From contig JAJRVT010000439.1 of the NCBI GenBank assembly GCA_024277175.1, positions 1 to 49,755 of the forward strand: a stretch of DNA of 49,755 nt, in the 5' to 3' direction. Shown piece by piece: positions 33,601 to 40,678 of this stretch (its first letter is position 1; every line of letters starts with the position of its first letter). The position numbers were made by a program, and so were the translations under genes. The DNA is from Chloroflexota bacterium (GTDB lineage Bacteria > Chloroflexota > Anaerolineae > Caldilineales > Caldilineaceae). The notes under the pieces were generated by a model. That model worked only from the letters and a program-made list of their open reading frames with translations, did not search any database and was not told the origin of the DNA.

Positions 33601-35067
33601 GGCTGGCGTGGCGCCCGTTCCGTTCTTGGCCTTGTAGTTGGCCTGGACGATGGCCGCCGATCCCGCGACGATAGGGCTGGCCCCGGACGTGCCACCGAAG
33701 GCTTCGCGGTACCAGAGATTCTTCTGTTCGCTGTCGGGCGAACTCCCGCCGGGGTAGAGATCGCCGTAGCCGGCGCTGACGATACCATCGCCCCAGCCCT
33801 GGAGATCGACCGTGGAGCCATAGCTGCTGAAGCTCTCGGCCGAGCGCGCGTCGGCTCCCCACTTGGGCGATTTACCCGCGCCCACGATGATCGCGCCCGA
33901 ATCGTTGCCAGGTTTGAAGGGATAGTGGCCGCCGTTGCCCGTCTGGTAGTCGTTGCTGTCCAGGTCCTGGCTGCCGTTGCCCCCGGCCTCCACCACCACC
34001 ATGCCGTTGGCCACCGCGGTGACGATGTCATCGTACCAGGGCTCGTACCACTCCACGGGCACGAGACCGAACTGGCCGTTGCCGCTGGCGTTGGGGCCGC
34101 TGGTCTGCTGCTCGATGATGATGACATCGCCCGGGTCCAGCTTGTTGGCGCACTCGATGACGCCCGCGCCCACGTCATAGCCGCCGGTGGTGGTCTTGGC
34201 CGCGGCGAAGTAGTAGCTCGCGCCATAGGCGATGCCCTTGACGCCCCAGCCGTTGTCCCGCCCGCCCATGATGCTCAACACCGCGGTGCCGTGGTCATTG
34301 GAGAAGGGAGGATCCTTGGGGTCGCCCACAAAGGTGACCGCGGGCAGGTCCTTGTGGCTGGCGTTGTAGTCATACTCCACGTCACAGATGCGGATGCCGG
34401 CCCCGCTGCCGTTGACGCCGTCCCAGGCCCAGCGTGCGTCCACGCCCCTGGGCGCGGCGTCCAGATAACCCTGGTAGGCGTCCGTGACCCGGTTGCCGGT
34501 GATGTTGCCCGGATTGGCGTAGTCCCCCACCGGGGCCGCGGTCACGGCCACCGGTTTGGGGATGAGGTAGGCGGCTTCCACGGTGGAGAGCGCGGCGAAC
34601 GCCTGCACCGCGGTCACCGCGTCCTGACCCGGGAGCAACTCCAGGCGCATGTAGTTGTTGAGGTCGGGCAGGGGCTTGCCCGTGCGCGTCTCGCCGCTGC
34701 GGCGCAGCTCGTCCAGCGCGGCCTCGTCGGTGGTGTGGGAGCGGGTCCATGTTCCCCCGGCCGAGAGGGCCAGCAGCGCTTCCGCCTCCGCGGCTGCGAC
34801 GTCGGCGTTCACATTCTGGGGGACGCCCTCCCGCAGGCGCATGGTGACGTCGTCCCGGAACTTGATCTCAATGACGTCCGACTCGTAGCGGTCGTAGACG
34901 TTCGTCAGGTCCGCGGGCAGGTTGGTCTTGGTCGCAGGATCGAACTGGCTGAAGACGGGAAGATTGCCGCCGGCCAGCGCGGCCACGGCCAGCAGCGCGG
35001 CCAGGATCGCCAACGCCAGCCAGCGGGCGCGCACTGTTCTTCGTAATGTATCCATTGTCTGTTGCAT
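30631..35067 (-). CDS. Large secreted subtilisin-family (S8) protease with seven CHB/HEX-type repeats
   Basis: 1478 residues from the ATG at 35067 (GAGGAG site; the frame back to 35109 has none). Order: signal anchor 17-37; propeptide-like region; S8 catalytic domain with Asp229 (RICDVEYD), His259 (NDHGTAVLS), oxyanion Asn364 (AGGNGS) and Ser461 (GGTSGASP); seven repeats of about 75 residues (roughly 545-1130) of the chitobiase C-terminal type, each with IRYTTDGSEPT-like text; one Ig-like domain (WQKDGVDMAG, AGQYRAIVANSAG); a Thr-Pro-rich linker; a lamin-tail-like domain (INEVYYKGDANGDWVEIINT); and the tail KRVFLPVVTR. It probably works outside the cell or on its surface. A 69-residue gene precedes it on the same strand. 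Confidence 0.92.
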   Translation of the reverse strand: MQQTMDTLRRTVRARWLALAILAALLAVAALAGGNLPVFSQFDPATKTNLPADLTNVYDRYESDVIEIKFRDDVTMRLREGVPQNVNADVAAAEAEALLALSAGGTWTRSHTTDEAALDELRRSGETRTGKPLPDLNNYMRLELLPGQDAVTAVQAFAALSTVEAAYLIPKPVAVTAAPVGDYANPGNITGNRVTDAYQGYLDAAPRGVDARWAWDGVNGSGAGIRICDVEYDYNASHKDLPAVTFVGDPKDPPFSNDHGTAVLSIMGGRDNGWGVKGIAYGASYYFAAAKTTTGGYDVGAGVIECANKLDPGDVIIIEQQTSGPNASGNGQFGLVPVEWYEPWYDDIVTAVANGMVVVEAGGNGSQDLDSNDYQTGNGGHYPFKPGNDSGAIIVGAGKSPKWGADARSAESFSSYGSTVDLQGWGDGIVSAGYGDLYPGGSSPDSEQKNLWYREAFGGTSGASPIVAGSAAIVQANYKAKNGTGATPAQIKQILQDTGTAQTGSKNIGPLPNLKGAIQQIWGVNPATVAAPTISPASGSHAMPMQVTIAYGSGSQNSSNTHIRYTLNGSEPTIDSFIFIPEQGDTVYLNYGATVKAKAFQSTVSNGLVNSSETSVATYQSSTPKVETPTINPGGGYYNQPHQVTLSTATSGATIRYRTDGRSPSFFYPGTEYTGPITLAPGEHRIKARAYKDGYYKSDVADSGDIVVSPTTLPAPAIYPSSGDFAGSLSVYIGSTVLGAEVRYTTDGSEPTASSPLYTTAIEVTQSATVKARVYLDGYTPSPVTSATFNITQQVATPVITPNGGTGTGSLQVSLSVATPGATIRYTTNGAEPTIYSTEYTGPFNLGVGQHSVWAKAFLAGSTPSETAKADFTVYTTNQAQVEAPVIDPDGGNHTGDLLVTLTSATQGATIYYILNSAAEPNLVYSGPITLPAGGNYSLRTRAKKAGMVDSVISQTSFSTFDPSLTGQIEEPAVTPPGGTYDNTFQVTVDGHNNPPFKIRQVYVTTNGEDPMPNSNANNQSSPYSFTVSKSMTVKAIATQLGWTNSNVVTREYILRCGTPVMDAAGGTYSGSVSVTLSTTTATATIRYTTDGSEPTGASSEYTGPLALGVGTHTVKAKCFRNNFEDSETATEVYLVNEPPVAPQIITHPASKTVDVGMDATFSVEVSGEPDPAIRWQKDGVDMAGETEPELRIADAQPGNAGQYRAIVANSAGEVTSNSATLTVNGTPTPTPTSTTVLPTATPSGPTPTPTMTVTPGGPTPTPTMTPTPGGPTPTPTMTPTPTSTSTPGAPGSDTDVAINEVYYKGDANGDWVEIINTGTSIVDISNWWLCARFQYGQINTLTLLSGNDYTLGPGERLVVRAHADLDDSASDLGLYTAADFANPDAMVDFVQWGADQDVGRSDVAAAKGVWRELAPGQYDFVPTASSGQSAAWKGTNSGGGLLTHSQDWGNGTPTQGGSNSGGSSSGDKRVFLPVVTR

Positions 35068-35105
35068 TGTGGTTCTCCTCTCCTTGGCCCTGTCTACAGG
35101 CCTGC

Positions 35106-35315
35106 TCAATCAGATTGCGCCTCTCGCTCGCCCTGGGTCCGCTGTCTCTGGATGGTCTGCTGTAGAATGGCCTCGATCTGCTTCAGATCGGTGAAATAGC
35201 GAATCTGGCCTGTGTCCACCCGGTGGAGGGAGCCGCGCAGATCGAAGTCGTCTGCCGTCATCGGATGAGGCTCTTCCCAGATGCGCAGGACGAAAGCCAG
35301 CTTCAGTTGGGGCAC
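35106..35315 (-). CDS. Small conserved-looking protein upstream of the subtilase
   Basis: 69 residues starting with GTG at 35315; GGAGGTGATCT just upstream is a nearly ideal ribosome site and decides the start. The N-terminus KLAFVLRIWEE, then LRGSLHRVDTGQIRYFTDL, has the feel of a small domain seen, from memory, in other Chloroflexota as an F-x-L-R-x-W...RGSxxHVxSG...F pattern. Its stop lies 38 bases before the subtilase ATG, so the two are probably co-transcribed. Function unknown; it may regulate or assist its neighbour. Confidence 0.7.
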   Translation of the reverse strand: MPQLKLAFVLRIWEEPHPMTADDFDLRGSLHRVDTGQIRYFTDLKQIEAILQQTIQRQRTQGEREAQSD

Positions 35316-35463
35316 AGATCACCTCCAGGGGTGCGGATTGAGGGCGGGATGGCGTCCGGGGCAGTGTAGCAGCGGGGTCTCGCGTGGGTGTCGACGCGGG
35401 AGGGGTGGATTGCGAGGGAGTGACAAAAGAAGTAAGGAGGGAATAGAAAGATTTTACGCTTCC

Positions 35464-35492
35464 TTGCCCTCTCTATTCGTCTCGGTTACAAT
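35464..35492 (+). promoter_or_regulatory. Predicted promoter for the DUF6429 gene
   Basis: TTGCCC (35464-35469) and TACAAT (35487-35492) with a 17-bp spacer. The gene begins 37 bases after the -10 box. Confidence 0.6.
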
Positions 35493-35528
35493 GATGGCAG
35501 TCATATGCTTTGTGGATGGAGAAGGAAG

Positions 35529-35771
35529 ATGACGATGGAATACGACAAAGACAAAGTTGACGAAATGGTCCTGGCGCTTCTATATCTTACCAGCTTTCAT
35601 GACCGTTTTGTGACCAGGGCCTGGAAAGGCATGGACTGGGATGCGCTGGACAGGTTGCATGAAAAGGGCTACATCGACAATCCGAAAAGCAAGGCGAAGT
35701 CAGTTGTTCTGACCGAAGAAGGCGAAAAGCTCTCTGAAGAGTTGTTCATGAAGCATTTTGGTCTGGTATAA
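35529..35771 (+). CDS. DUF6429-family small protein
   Basis: 80 residues. VDEMVLALLYLTSF, WKGMDWDALDRLHEKGYI, KAKSVVLTEEG and LFMKHFGLV match the known pattern of DUF6429, a small family without a known job. A winged-helix fold is plausible because of the helix-turn-helix-like DALDRLHEKGYI followed by a beta-type LTEEG segment. The ATG at 35529 has GGAG seven bases upstream. It starts the plus-strand patch of small genes. The -10 of the next gene overlaps its stop. Confidence 0.8.
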   Translation: MTMEYDKDKVDEMVLALLYLTSFHDRFVTRAWKGMDWDALDRLHEKGYIDNPKSKAKSVVLTEEGEKLSEELFMKHFGLV

Positions 35772-35772
35772 T
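35767..35772 (+). promoter_or_regulatory. Extended -10 promoter (TATAAT) over the DUF6429 stop
   Basis: TGG followed by TATAAT (35767-35772) is a perfect extended -10. TTGTTC lies 19 bp upstream. It would serve the two-gene nucleotidyltransferase unit that follows. Confidence 0.5.
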
Positions 35773-35825
35773 GACTATAGCTTGATGTGAGAGTCGATAC
35801 GATTTTGCATTACCGGGAATCCCAC

Positions 35826-36074
35826 ATGCAGATGAATAAATCCATGCTAACGGCGCACCAAGATCAATGGAAGATGGTTGCGGAAGTGGAAATGGTGGAA
35901 CAACGACAAACTTCCGCAGCGCAACGTTGGCGAAAATTGAATTCCCTTGTGCGCATGGCCGCCGGACTTGGCATTCTAGTGAAGAACGATGACGCGCAAG
36001 TGCAGGTTGTTCGCCGTCGTTGGAATCTTCTAAGAGAGCGCTATTTGGCTGACCTTCAAAGGCGAACAGAATGA
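35826..36074 (+). CDS. Small partner protein of a nucleotidyltransferase, antitoxin-like
   Basis: 82 residues, charged and probably all-helical: WKMVAEVEMVEQRQTSAAQR, then LNSLVRMAAGLGIL and VRRRWNLLRERYLADLQ. The ATG at 35826 has GGGAA upstream; a GTG at 35787 is less likely. Its stop overlaps the start of the nucleotidyltransferase remnant (ATGA), as in two-gene toxin-antitoxin-like units. No family name can be given. With the partner broken it is probably an orphan. Confidence 0.6.
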   Translation: MQMNKSMLTAHQDQWKMVAEVEMVEQRQTSAAQRWRKLNSLVRMAAGLGILVKNDDAQVQVVRRRWNLLRERYLADLQRRTE

Positions 36075-36410
36075 AGTCAATAGATGCACTTGAGCCATTG
36101 CTCGCTCCGATCGAGGCGCTACAGAGACTGATTGAAGCGTTTGGTGATCGGGGAATCATCATCGGCGGCGTGGCGGCAAGCATCTAATGCAGGCTCCCTC
36201 CAATTGCGCCTGCCCACGCCAGAAGACTTAATCATCCTCAAAGCAGTTGCCCATCGCCCCAAAGATATGCTGGATATTGAAGCGATTATCACAACGCAGG
36301 ACAATCTGGATACTAAACGGATCATCTTTTGGGTGCAACAATTTGCTGAATTGTTAGAGATGCCAGAACTGTTAACAGATCTCGAAGATATGATTCAAAG
36401 GAAGAGTTGA
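36071..36410 (+). pseudogene. Core-deleted nucleotidyltransferase (AbiEii-like)
   Basis: From the ATG at 36071 the protein reads MKSIDALEPLLAPIEAL and then GIIIGGVAAS, the usual start of an AbiEii/MNT-type nucleotidyltransferase, but it stops at 36185-36187 after 38 codons. Just beyond, another frame gives SLQLRLPTPEDLIILKAVAH and RPKDMLDIEAII, the normal C-terminal part, ending in EDMIQRKS. The catalytic strand with its two aspartates, which should follow GGVAAS, is gone. It looks like one deletion of roughly a hundred codons that joined the two ends out of frame. Confidence 0.75.
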
Positions 36411-36577
36411 TAGCTGGCGCTCCTCCGCCAACTGTGGATGCCCAGATCTGGTGCAGGGCTGGCTGGCCTGGCGAGGCCAGAACCGGGCAGAAAGCCGGAA
36501 TCGGGATTTTGATTTTCGTTCGACTGAACTGCACGTGAAAAGTAAGCGCTACACGTGATGCGAGGTGAATGGTGCAG

Positions 36578-36583
36578 TATAAT
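36578..36583 (+). promoter_or_regulatory. Probable -10 box of the molybdoenzyme gene
   Basis: A perfect TATAAT lies 22 bases before the ATG at 36605; no convincing -35 is seen. The rest of 36411-36604 holds no gene. GGCTGGCC and GGCGAGGCC words near 36465 form only a loose hairpin. Confidence 0.45.
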
Positions 36584-36604
36584 TTCGACCACAGGAAATA
36601 AACT

Positions 36605-38773
36605 ATGCCCAATGCAGCAAAACAAAAGACAATATCAACTATCTGCGGCATCTGTGATGCTGGATGCGGTGTTGGTGTCCATCTTGTCGATGGCAAAATC
36701 AAGCGTCTGACCCCGCTCAAAAATCATCCACTCGGTATTGTTTGTCCCCGTGGCGTACGCGCTGCCGAAATCGTCTATTCCAAGGATCGTCTGCTCTATC
36801 CCCAGCGACGGGTTGGGGCGCGTGGTGAAGGCCGTTTCGAGCGTATCACGTGGAATGAAGCATATGAGTTCTGGATCGAAAAGCTTCATCAAATCAAAGC
36901 CAGGTTTGGACCGGAAGCGATTTGCATATACACGGGACGAGGCAACTTTGAGTTCGGCGTCCAGGAAACTTTTCCACCGGCAAACACCAGTGAATCTTCC
37001 GCCAGCTCAATCCTGTTCCCCTTTGGGTCACCCAACAGTACGGGCGTTGGGGCTTTATGCTTTGTCGCTTACGGTATGATTGCGCCCCAAGCCTGCTTTG
37101 GTCAGCATTACCGGCATCTCACCGATGATCTTGAGAATGCCGATTTGATTCTGGTTTGGGGCGCCAATCCAGCAACTGACTCCCCTCCAGCCAGGGTGAA
37201 ACGGATCAAAAAGGCGATCAAGCGCGGGGCGCGGGTGATCGTCATTGACCATCGCCGCAATGAAACAGCTAGAGCGACCCGCTCTGAATGGATCGGCATT
37301 CGCCCGGGCAGTGATGGCGCGTTGGCGCTCGGCATCATACATGTCATGATTCGTGAAAATCTCTATGACCATGATTTTGTGACGAGATGGACGCATGGCT
37401 TTGCAGAGTTGGCTCGCTATGTTGAGCGCTTTCCCCCAGCCCGCGTCGCCGCCATCACCGGTGTTCCCGCAGAATCCGTTATCGATCTTGCCCATGCCAT
37501 TGGCGCGGCCAAAGGATGCTCAATCCTGATGTATACAGGGCTTGAATACAGCAACAGCGGTGTTCAAGCCATCCGGGCTGTCCTGGCAATTCAGGCTTTG
37601 GGCGGCCATATTGATGTGCCCGGCGGCAAAATTTTCAAGATGCCCAATCGAATCCAGCATAATCGCACCACAACGGAACCGCCGCGGAATGGAAAACGGC
37701 CGTTTGGCTCCAGCCGCTACCCACTCTACACCGAATTACGCAACGAAGCGCACGCTGTTGAGTTGCCCAAAGCGGTGCTTGAAAATGATCCCTATCCCGT
37801 GCGGGGTCTGATTGTCAGCGGCGCATCCCTGATCACCTCCTGGCCCAATCCCGACCTGTGGCGGCAAACGCTGGCGGCGCTCGATTTGCTCGTCGTCGTC
37901 AACCGTTTTCCAACGGCCGACGCTCAATTTGCCGACCTGCTACTGCCCGCATCCACCCCATTTGAAACCACATCCTATCAATTCCACGATGGCTGGGCGC
38001 AGCTTCGGTCGCAGGTTATTGAGCCCATAGGCGACTCCCGTCCCGACTATCAGATATTTACAGAATTGGCAGATCGTCTGGGATATGGCGATAAGTGGCC
38101 GAGAACGGATGAGGAGAAAATCAGACGCGGACTGGAGGGAACGGGCGTCACCCTGGAACAGTTACAAGCCAATCCGGCCGGCGTACCGTTGCCCGTGCCG
38201 CCCATGCGTTACCGCAAATATGAGACGGGGGACCTGCGTGAAGATGGCCGCCCGGGCTTCGAAACCCCAACAGGCAAATTCGAGTTCACCTCCGAATGGT
38301 TTCGAAGTTATGGATACGAACCGCTGCCCGTGTATACCGAGCCAGAGGAAAGCCCGTTGGCAGCAACCAAACTGGCACAGACCTATCCGCTTGTCTTCAA
38401 CTCTGGCGCGCGAATGCAATCCACCTTCCGCTCGCAGCACCTCAACATTGACGGCCTGAGAAAATTGCAGCCCAAGCCATTGGTTTGGCTCCATCCCAAG
38501 GATGCGAAAGCACGTGGCATCGCAGATGGGGACGAGGTGATCGTGAAGTCGCCACGCGGCCAGGTTCGCTTCTGGGCGCATGTTACTGAGGATATTGTGC
38601 CAGGCGTCATCGAGGCCAACATGGGCGGCGGCGGGCCGCTCGGCCCCCAAGAATGGCAAGCGGCCAACGTGAACGTCCTGACTGATTCTGACAATCGTGA
38701 CCCTATTTCAGGTTTTCCAGTTTACAAATCATTGTTATGTGATGTCTCACGAGTGGAAACCGTTCGGACATGA
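36605..38773 (+). CDS. Molybdopterin oxidoreductase catalytic subunit (DMSO reductase family)
   Basis: 722 residues. An N-terminal [4Fe-4S] motif (Cys14, Cys17, Cys21, Cys47) is followed by the Mo-bisPGD parts: FGSPNSTGVGALCFVAYG (Cys152 is a candidate metal ligand), LILVWGANPATDSPP, GARVIVIDHRRNETA, GIRPGSDGALALGIIH and the C-terminal cap (FNSGARMQSTFRSQ, GIADGDEVIVKSPRGQV). No twin-arginine signal is seen, so it is cytoplasmic or exported with a partner. It most resembles the polysulfide/thiosulfate reductase and acetylene-hydratase-like branches; the reaction cannot be fixed. No iron-sulfur or membrane subunit is adjacent. Confidence 0.9.
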   Translation: MPNAAKQKTISTICGICDAGCGVGVHLVDGKIKRLTPLKNHPLGIVCPRGVRAAEIVYSKDRLLYPQRRVGARGEGRFERITWNEAYEFWIEKLHQIKARFGPEAICIYTGRGNFEFGVQETFPPANTSESSASSILFPFGSPNSTGVGALCFVAYGMIAPQACFGQHYRHLTDDLENADLILVWGANPATDSPPARVKRIKKAIKRGARVIVIDHRRNETARATRSEWIGIRPGSDGALALGIIHVMIRENLYDHDFVTRWTHGFAELARYVERFPPARVAAITGVPAESVIDLAHAIGAAKGCSILMYTGLEYSNSGVQAIRAVLAIQALGGHIDVPGGKIFKMPNRIQHNRTTTEPPRNGKRPFGSSRYPLYTELRNEAHAVELPKAVLENDPYPVRGLIVSGASLITSWPNPDLWRQTLAALDLLVVVNRFPTADAQFADLLLPASTPFETTSYQFHDGWAQLRSQVIEPIGDSRPDYQIFTELADRLGYGDKWPRTDEEKIRRGLEGTGVTLEQLQANPAGVPLPVPPMRYRKYETGDLREDGRPGFETPTGKFEFTSEWFRSYGYEPLPVYTEPEESPLAATKLAQTYPLVFNSGARMQSTFRSQHLNIDGLRKLQPKPLVWLHPKDAKARGIADGDEVIVKSPRGQVRFWAHVTEDIVPGVIEANMGGGGPLGPQEWQAANVNVLTDSDNRDPISGFPVYKSLLCDVSRVETVRT

Positions 38774-38857
38774 ATCACGTCAATCCGACTTGAGAAATCG
38801 GCGTTTGAGAACGTAACGATCTCACGATTCCAGCAACGAACTTGTAGGAGGCGCCTT

Positions 38858-39538
38858 ATGCATGATGCAACCAATATGCATACATTCGCCGGCATCGGTG
38901 AGTTGGCGGAAACGACCCTGCAACTACTTTCCCTGGATTTGCAGTACGATGCGGTCATGGGCGAGCGCCGGCCGGCCAGCCGCCAGGTCAAGCACTATGT
39001 GCTGCAACAGGCCCGGGACCACATGAGCGAAGTGCGGGAAGGGTTCGTCTTCAGTGTGCGCACGCCCCAGATCAGCAGCCGTCGAGAAATCCGTTTTCTG
39101 CTGGAGCGGGTGCTGACCGACTGGGAGAACCTCCAGGAGGAGCTGGGCCTGACCGGAGAGCAGGCGGATGAGATCCCACCGGAGGAGATGGGGGCCGACG
39201 CCTATGACCGCATCCAGCGGGTGCGCAGCCAACTGCTGGCCTTTGGCATGGCCAGCATCGCCCTGGGCTACCTGCCGCGGATGGCGGCCGAGCAGATCAC
39301 CTTCCCCTACAGCCACGGCAAGCCCCCCACCTACGCCGACATCCCCGCGCCCGATTCGCCGGGCGAAATGCTGTGGCGCATTGACGAGGTGAACCGCATG
39401 CTATGGGAGGTCATGGCCGGCGACGCCCGGGATCTGGTCAAGCGGCGCTACAACGCGGTCCGCCGGGTCTACGGCTTCTTCGAGGCCAGCGCGCTCCTGG
39501 CCAGCCGGGAGACCAGGCGCTTTGGGTTGAAGTCGTGA
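38858..39538 (+). CDS. Hypothetical helical protein after the molybdoenzyme
   Basis: 226 residues; AGGAGG six bases before the ATG. Mostly helical, with RRPASRQVKHYVLQQARDHM, SRREIRFLLERVLTDWENLQ and DARDLVKRRYNAVRRVYGFF. No membrane segment or cysteine cluster. I do not recognise the family. Being 84 bases after a molybdoenzyme, it could be a TorD-like chaperone by position, but no TorD motif is visible. GC content is higher than in the molybdoenzyme gene, which hints that the two may have different histories. Confidence 0.6.
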   Translation: MHDATNMHTFAGIGELAETTLQLLSLDLQYDAVMGERRPASRQVKHYVLQQARDHMSEVREGFVFSVRTPQISSRREIRFLLERVLTDWENLQEELGLTGEQADEIPPEEMGADAYDRIQRVRSQLLAFGMASIALGYLPRMAAEQITFPYSHGKPPTYADIPAPDSPGEMLWRIDEVNRMLWEVMAGDARDLVKRRYNAVRRVYGFFEASALLASRETRRFGLKS

Positions 39539-39655
39539 GAAGATACCGATGAGAAGACGCCAAGACTGTGTTTACGTTGTTGTTTCTCAAGATTTGTCGT
39601 GCCATGATATGATGGAGATGAAATGTAACAGACACCAATGATTGGGATGAAGGTT

Positions 39656-39913
39656 ATGCCGCAGATTAGTCGGTTTTATGGGATTGTGATCGAGATGTAC
39701 CATAACGATCATGCCCCGCCCCATTTTCATGCTTTGTATGGAGAGTATGAGGTTACCGTTGAGATTCGCTCAGGGATCGTGCAAGGAAAAATGCCCAGGC
39801 GTGCGTTAAGGATGGTCCTTGATTGGCTCGATTTGCATGAAATCGAATTGTTGGATAACTGGGCAAGAGCTAGAGGGCGAGACATACTCAAAAAAATTGA
39901 TCCATTGGTGTAG
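39656..39913 (+). CDS. DUF4160-family protein
   Basis: 85 residues. MPQISRFYGIVIEMYHNDHA, PPHFHALYGEYEVTVEI and LDWLDLHEIELLDNWARA match DUF4160, a small family that usually sits next to DUF2442 genes in toxin-antitoxin-like pairs. GAAGG lies just before the ATG at 39656; an in-frame ATG at 39638 is possible. The HFHA stretch may bind a metal. Function is unknown. Confidence 0.88.
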   Translation: MPQISRFYGIVIEMYHNDHAPPHFHALYGEYEVTVEIRSGIVQGKMPRRALRMVLDWLDLHEIELLDNWARARGRDILKKIDPLV

Positions 39914-39993
39914 CTTGCTCAAGAAATAGTGACGGCAGCGTCAAAGTCCATCACTTGTTTTTCAGCAACGTGACGTTGTGACGGGGGAATTCA

Positions 39994-40266
39994 ATGTTTT
40001 TACATGTAACAGATGTCGCCTATCTCGGTGAATATCGACTGCGGCTTACCTTCAACGATGGTCATGTGAAAGATGTAGATCTAAAAGATGAACTCTGGGG
40101 ACCGGTCTTCCAGCCGTTAAAAGACCTGACGTTGTTCCGCCAAGTTCGCATCAATGAGACGGGTACGACTATCGAGTGGCCCAATGGTGCGGATCTGGCC
40201 CCTGAATTTCTCTACGAAATCGGTGTAGAGGTGACGGAGCGCGAAGCGGAGAAGATGTCGGCATAA
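39994..40266 (+). CDS. DUF2442-family protein (first copy)
   Basis: 90 residues. VTDVAYLGEYRLRLTFNDGH, VKDVDLKDELWGPVFQPLKD and TIEWPNGADLAPEFLYEIG match the usual DUF2442 pattern. DUF2442 genes are often found with DUF4160, as here (80 bases upstream). A GGGGG site precedes the ATG. It is proposed, not shown, to be an antitoxin-like or DNA-binding partner. Confidence 0.88.
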   Translation: MFLHVTDVAYLGEYRLRLTFNDGHVKDVDLKDELWGPVFQPLKDLTLFRQVRINETGTTIEWPNGADLAPEFLYEIGVEVTEREAEKMSA

Positions 40267-40292
40267 CCAGTCTGGATTTGCTGGAGAAAGAT

Positions 40293-40640
40293 GTGACTAT
40301 AAGCACGGAACAGGTTAAAGACCGCTTCAATGTGAAACGATATCGGGTGCAATATCCCATATCTGCTTACACGTTTCCCCGCGAAGCCCTTGTCCATCGG
40401 GTGCAATTTGACGATGAGTATGTGCATGTCGAACTGACGGACGGAAGGATGTTGTCGATCCCCCTGTGGTGGATCCCCACGCTATACAACGCATCGCCAG
40501 AAGAGCGCGAAAAATATGAGATCAACCAGAGCCGGACCATGATCATTTGGGATCCAGAAAAATGCGCCATCAACGATGAGTTACGTATTGCTGATTATTT
40601 GGGGCCACTGCACCAGGAGGACAGAGGTTCCCGTTCTTGA
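40293..40640 (+). CDS. DUF2442-family protein (second, divergent copy)
   Basis: 115 residues from a GTG at 40293 (GGAG six bases upstream; a TTG at 40278 has nothing). The second half is a clear DUF2442 core: VELTDGRMLSIPLWWIPTLY, NASPEEREKYEI and ELRIADYLG. The N-terminal 45 residues (VKDRFNVKRYRVQYPIS) are an addition. It is not closely similar to the copy just upstream, so it is not a recent duplicate. It may have a separate partner or none. Confidence 0.8.
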   Translation: MTISTEQVKDRFNVKRYRVQYPISAYTFPREALVHRVQFDDEYVHVELTDGRMLSIPLWWIPTLYNASPEEREKYEINQSRTMIIWDPEKCAINDELRIADYLGPLHQEDRGSRS

Positions 40641-40678
40641 AATATGACAAAAATCCGTGAAGATTCGCCAAATCCGCG

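Noticed and set aside
30979-35046. Very long open frame (over 1300 codons) on the plus strand opposite the subtilase
   Set aside because: It is the mirror of a GC-rich coding strand. Its predicted protein is an Arg/Gly/His/Val-rich low-complexity chain without domains, while the minus strand shows intact protease motifs.
36132-36410. A separate small gene starting MKRLVIGESSSAAW
   Set aside because: Its first 20 or so residues are out of frame with the nucleotidyltransferase start; the rest is the C-terminal part of that broken gene.
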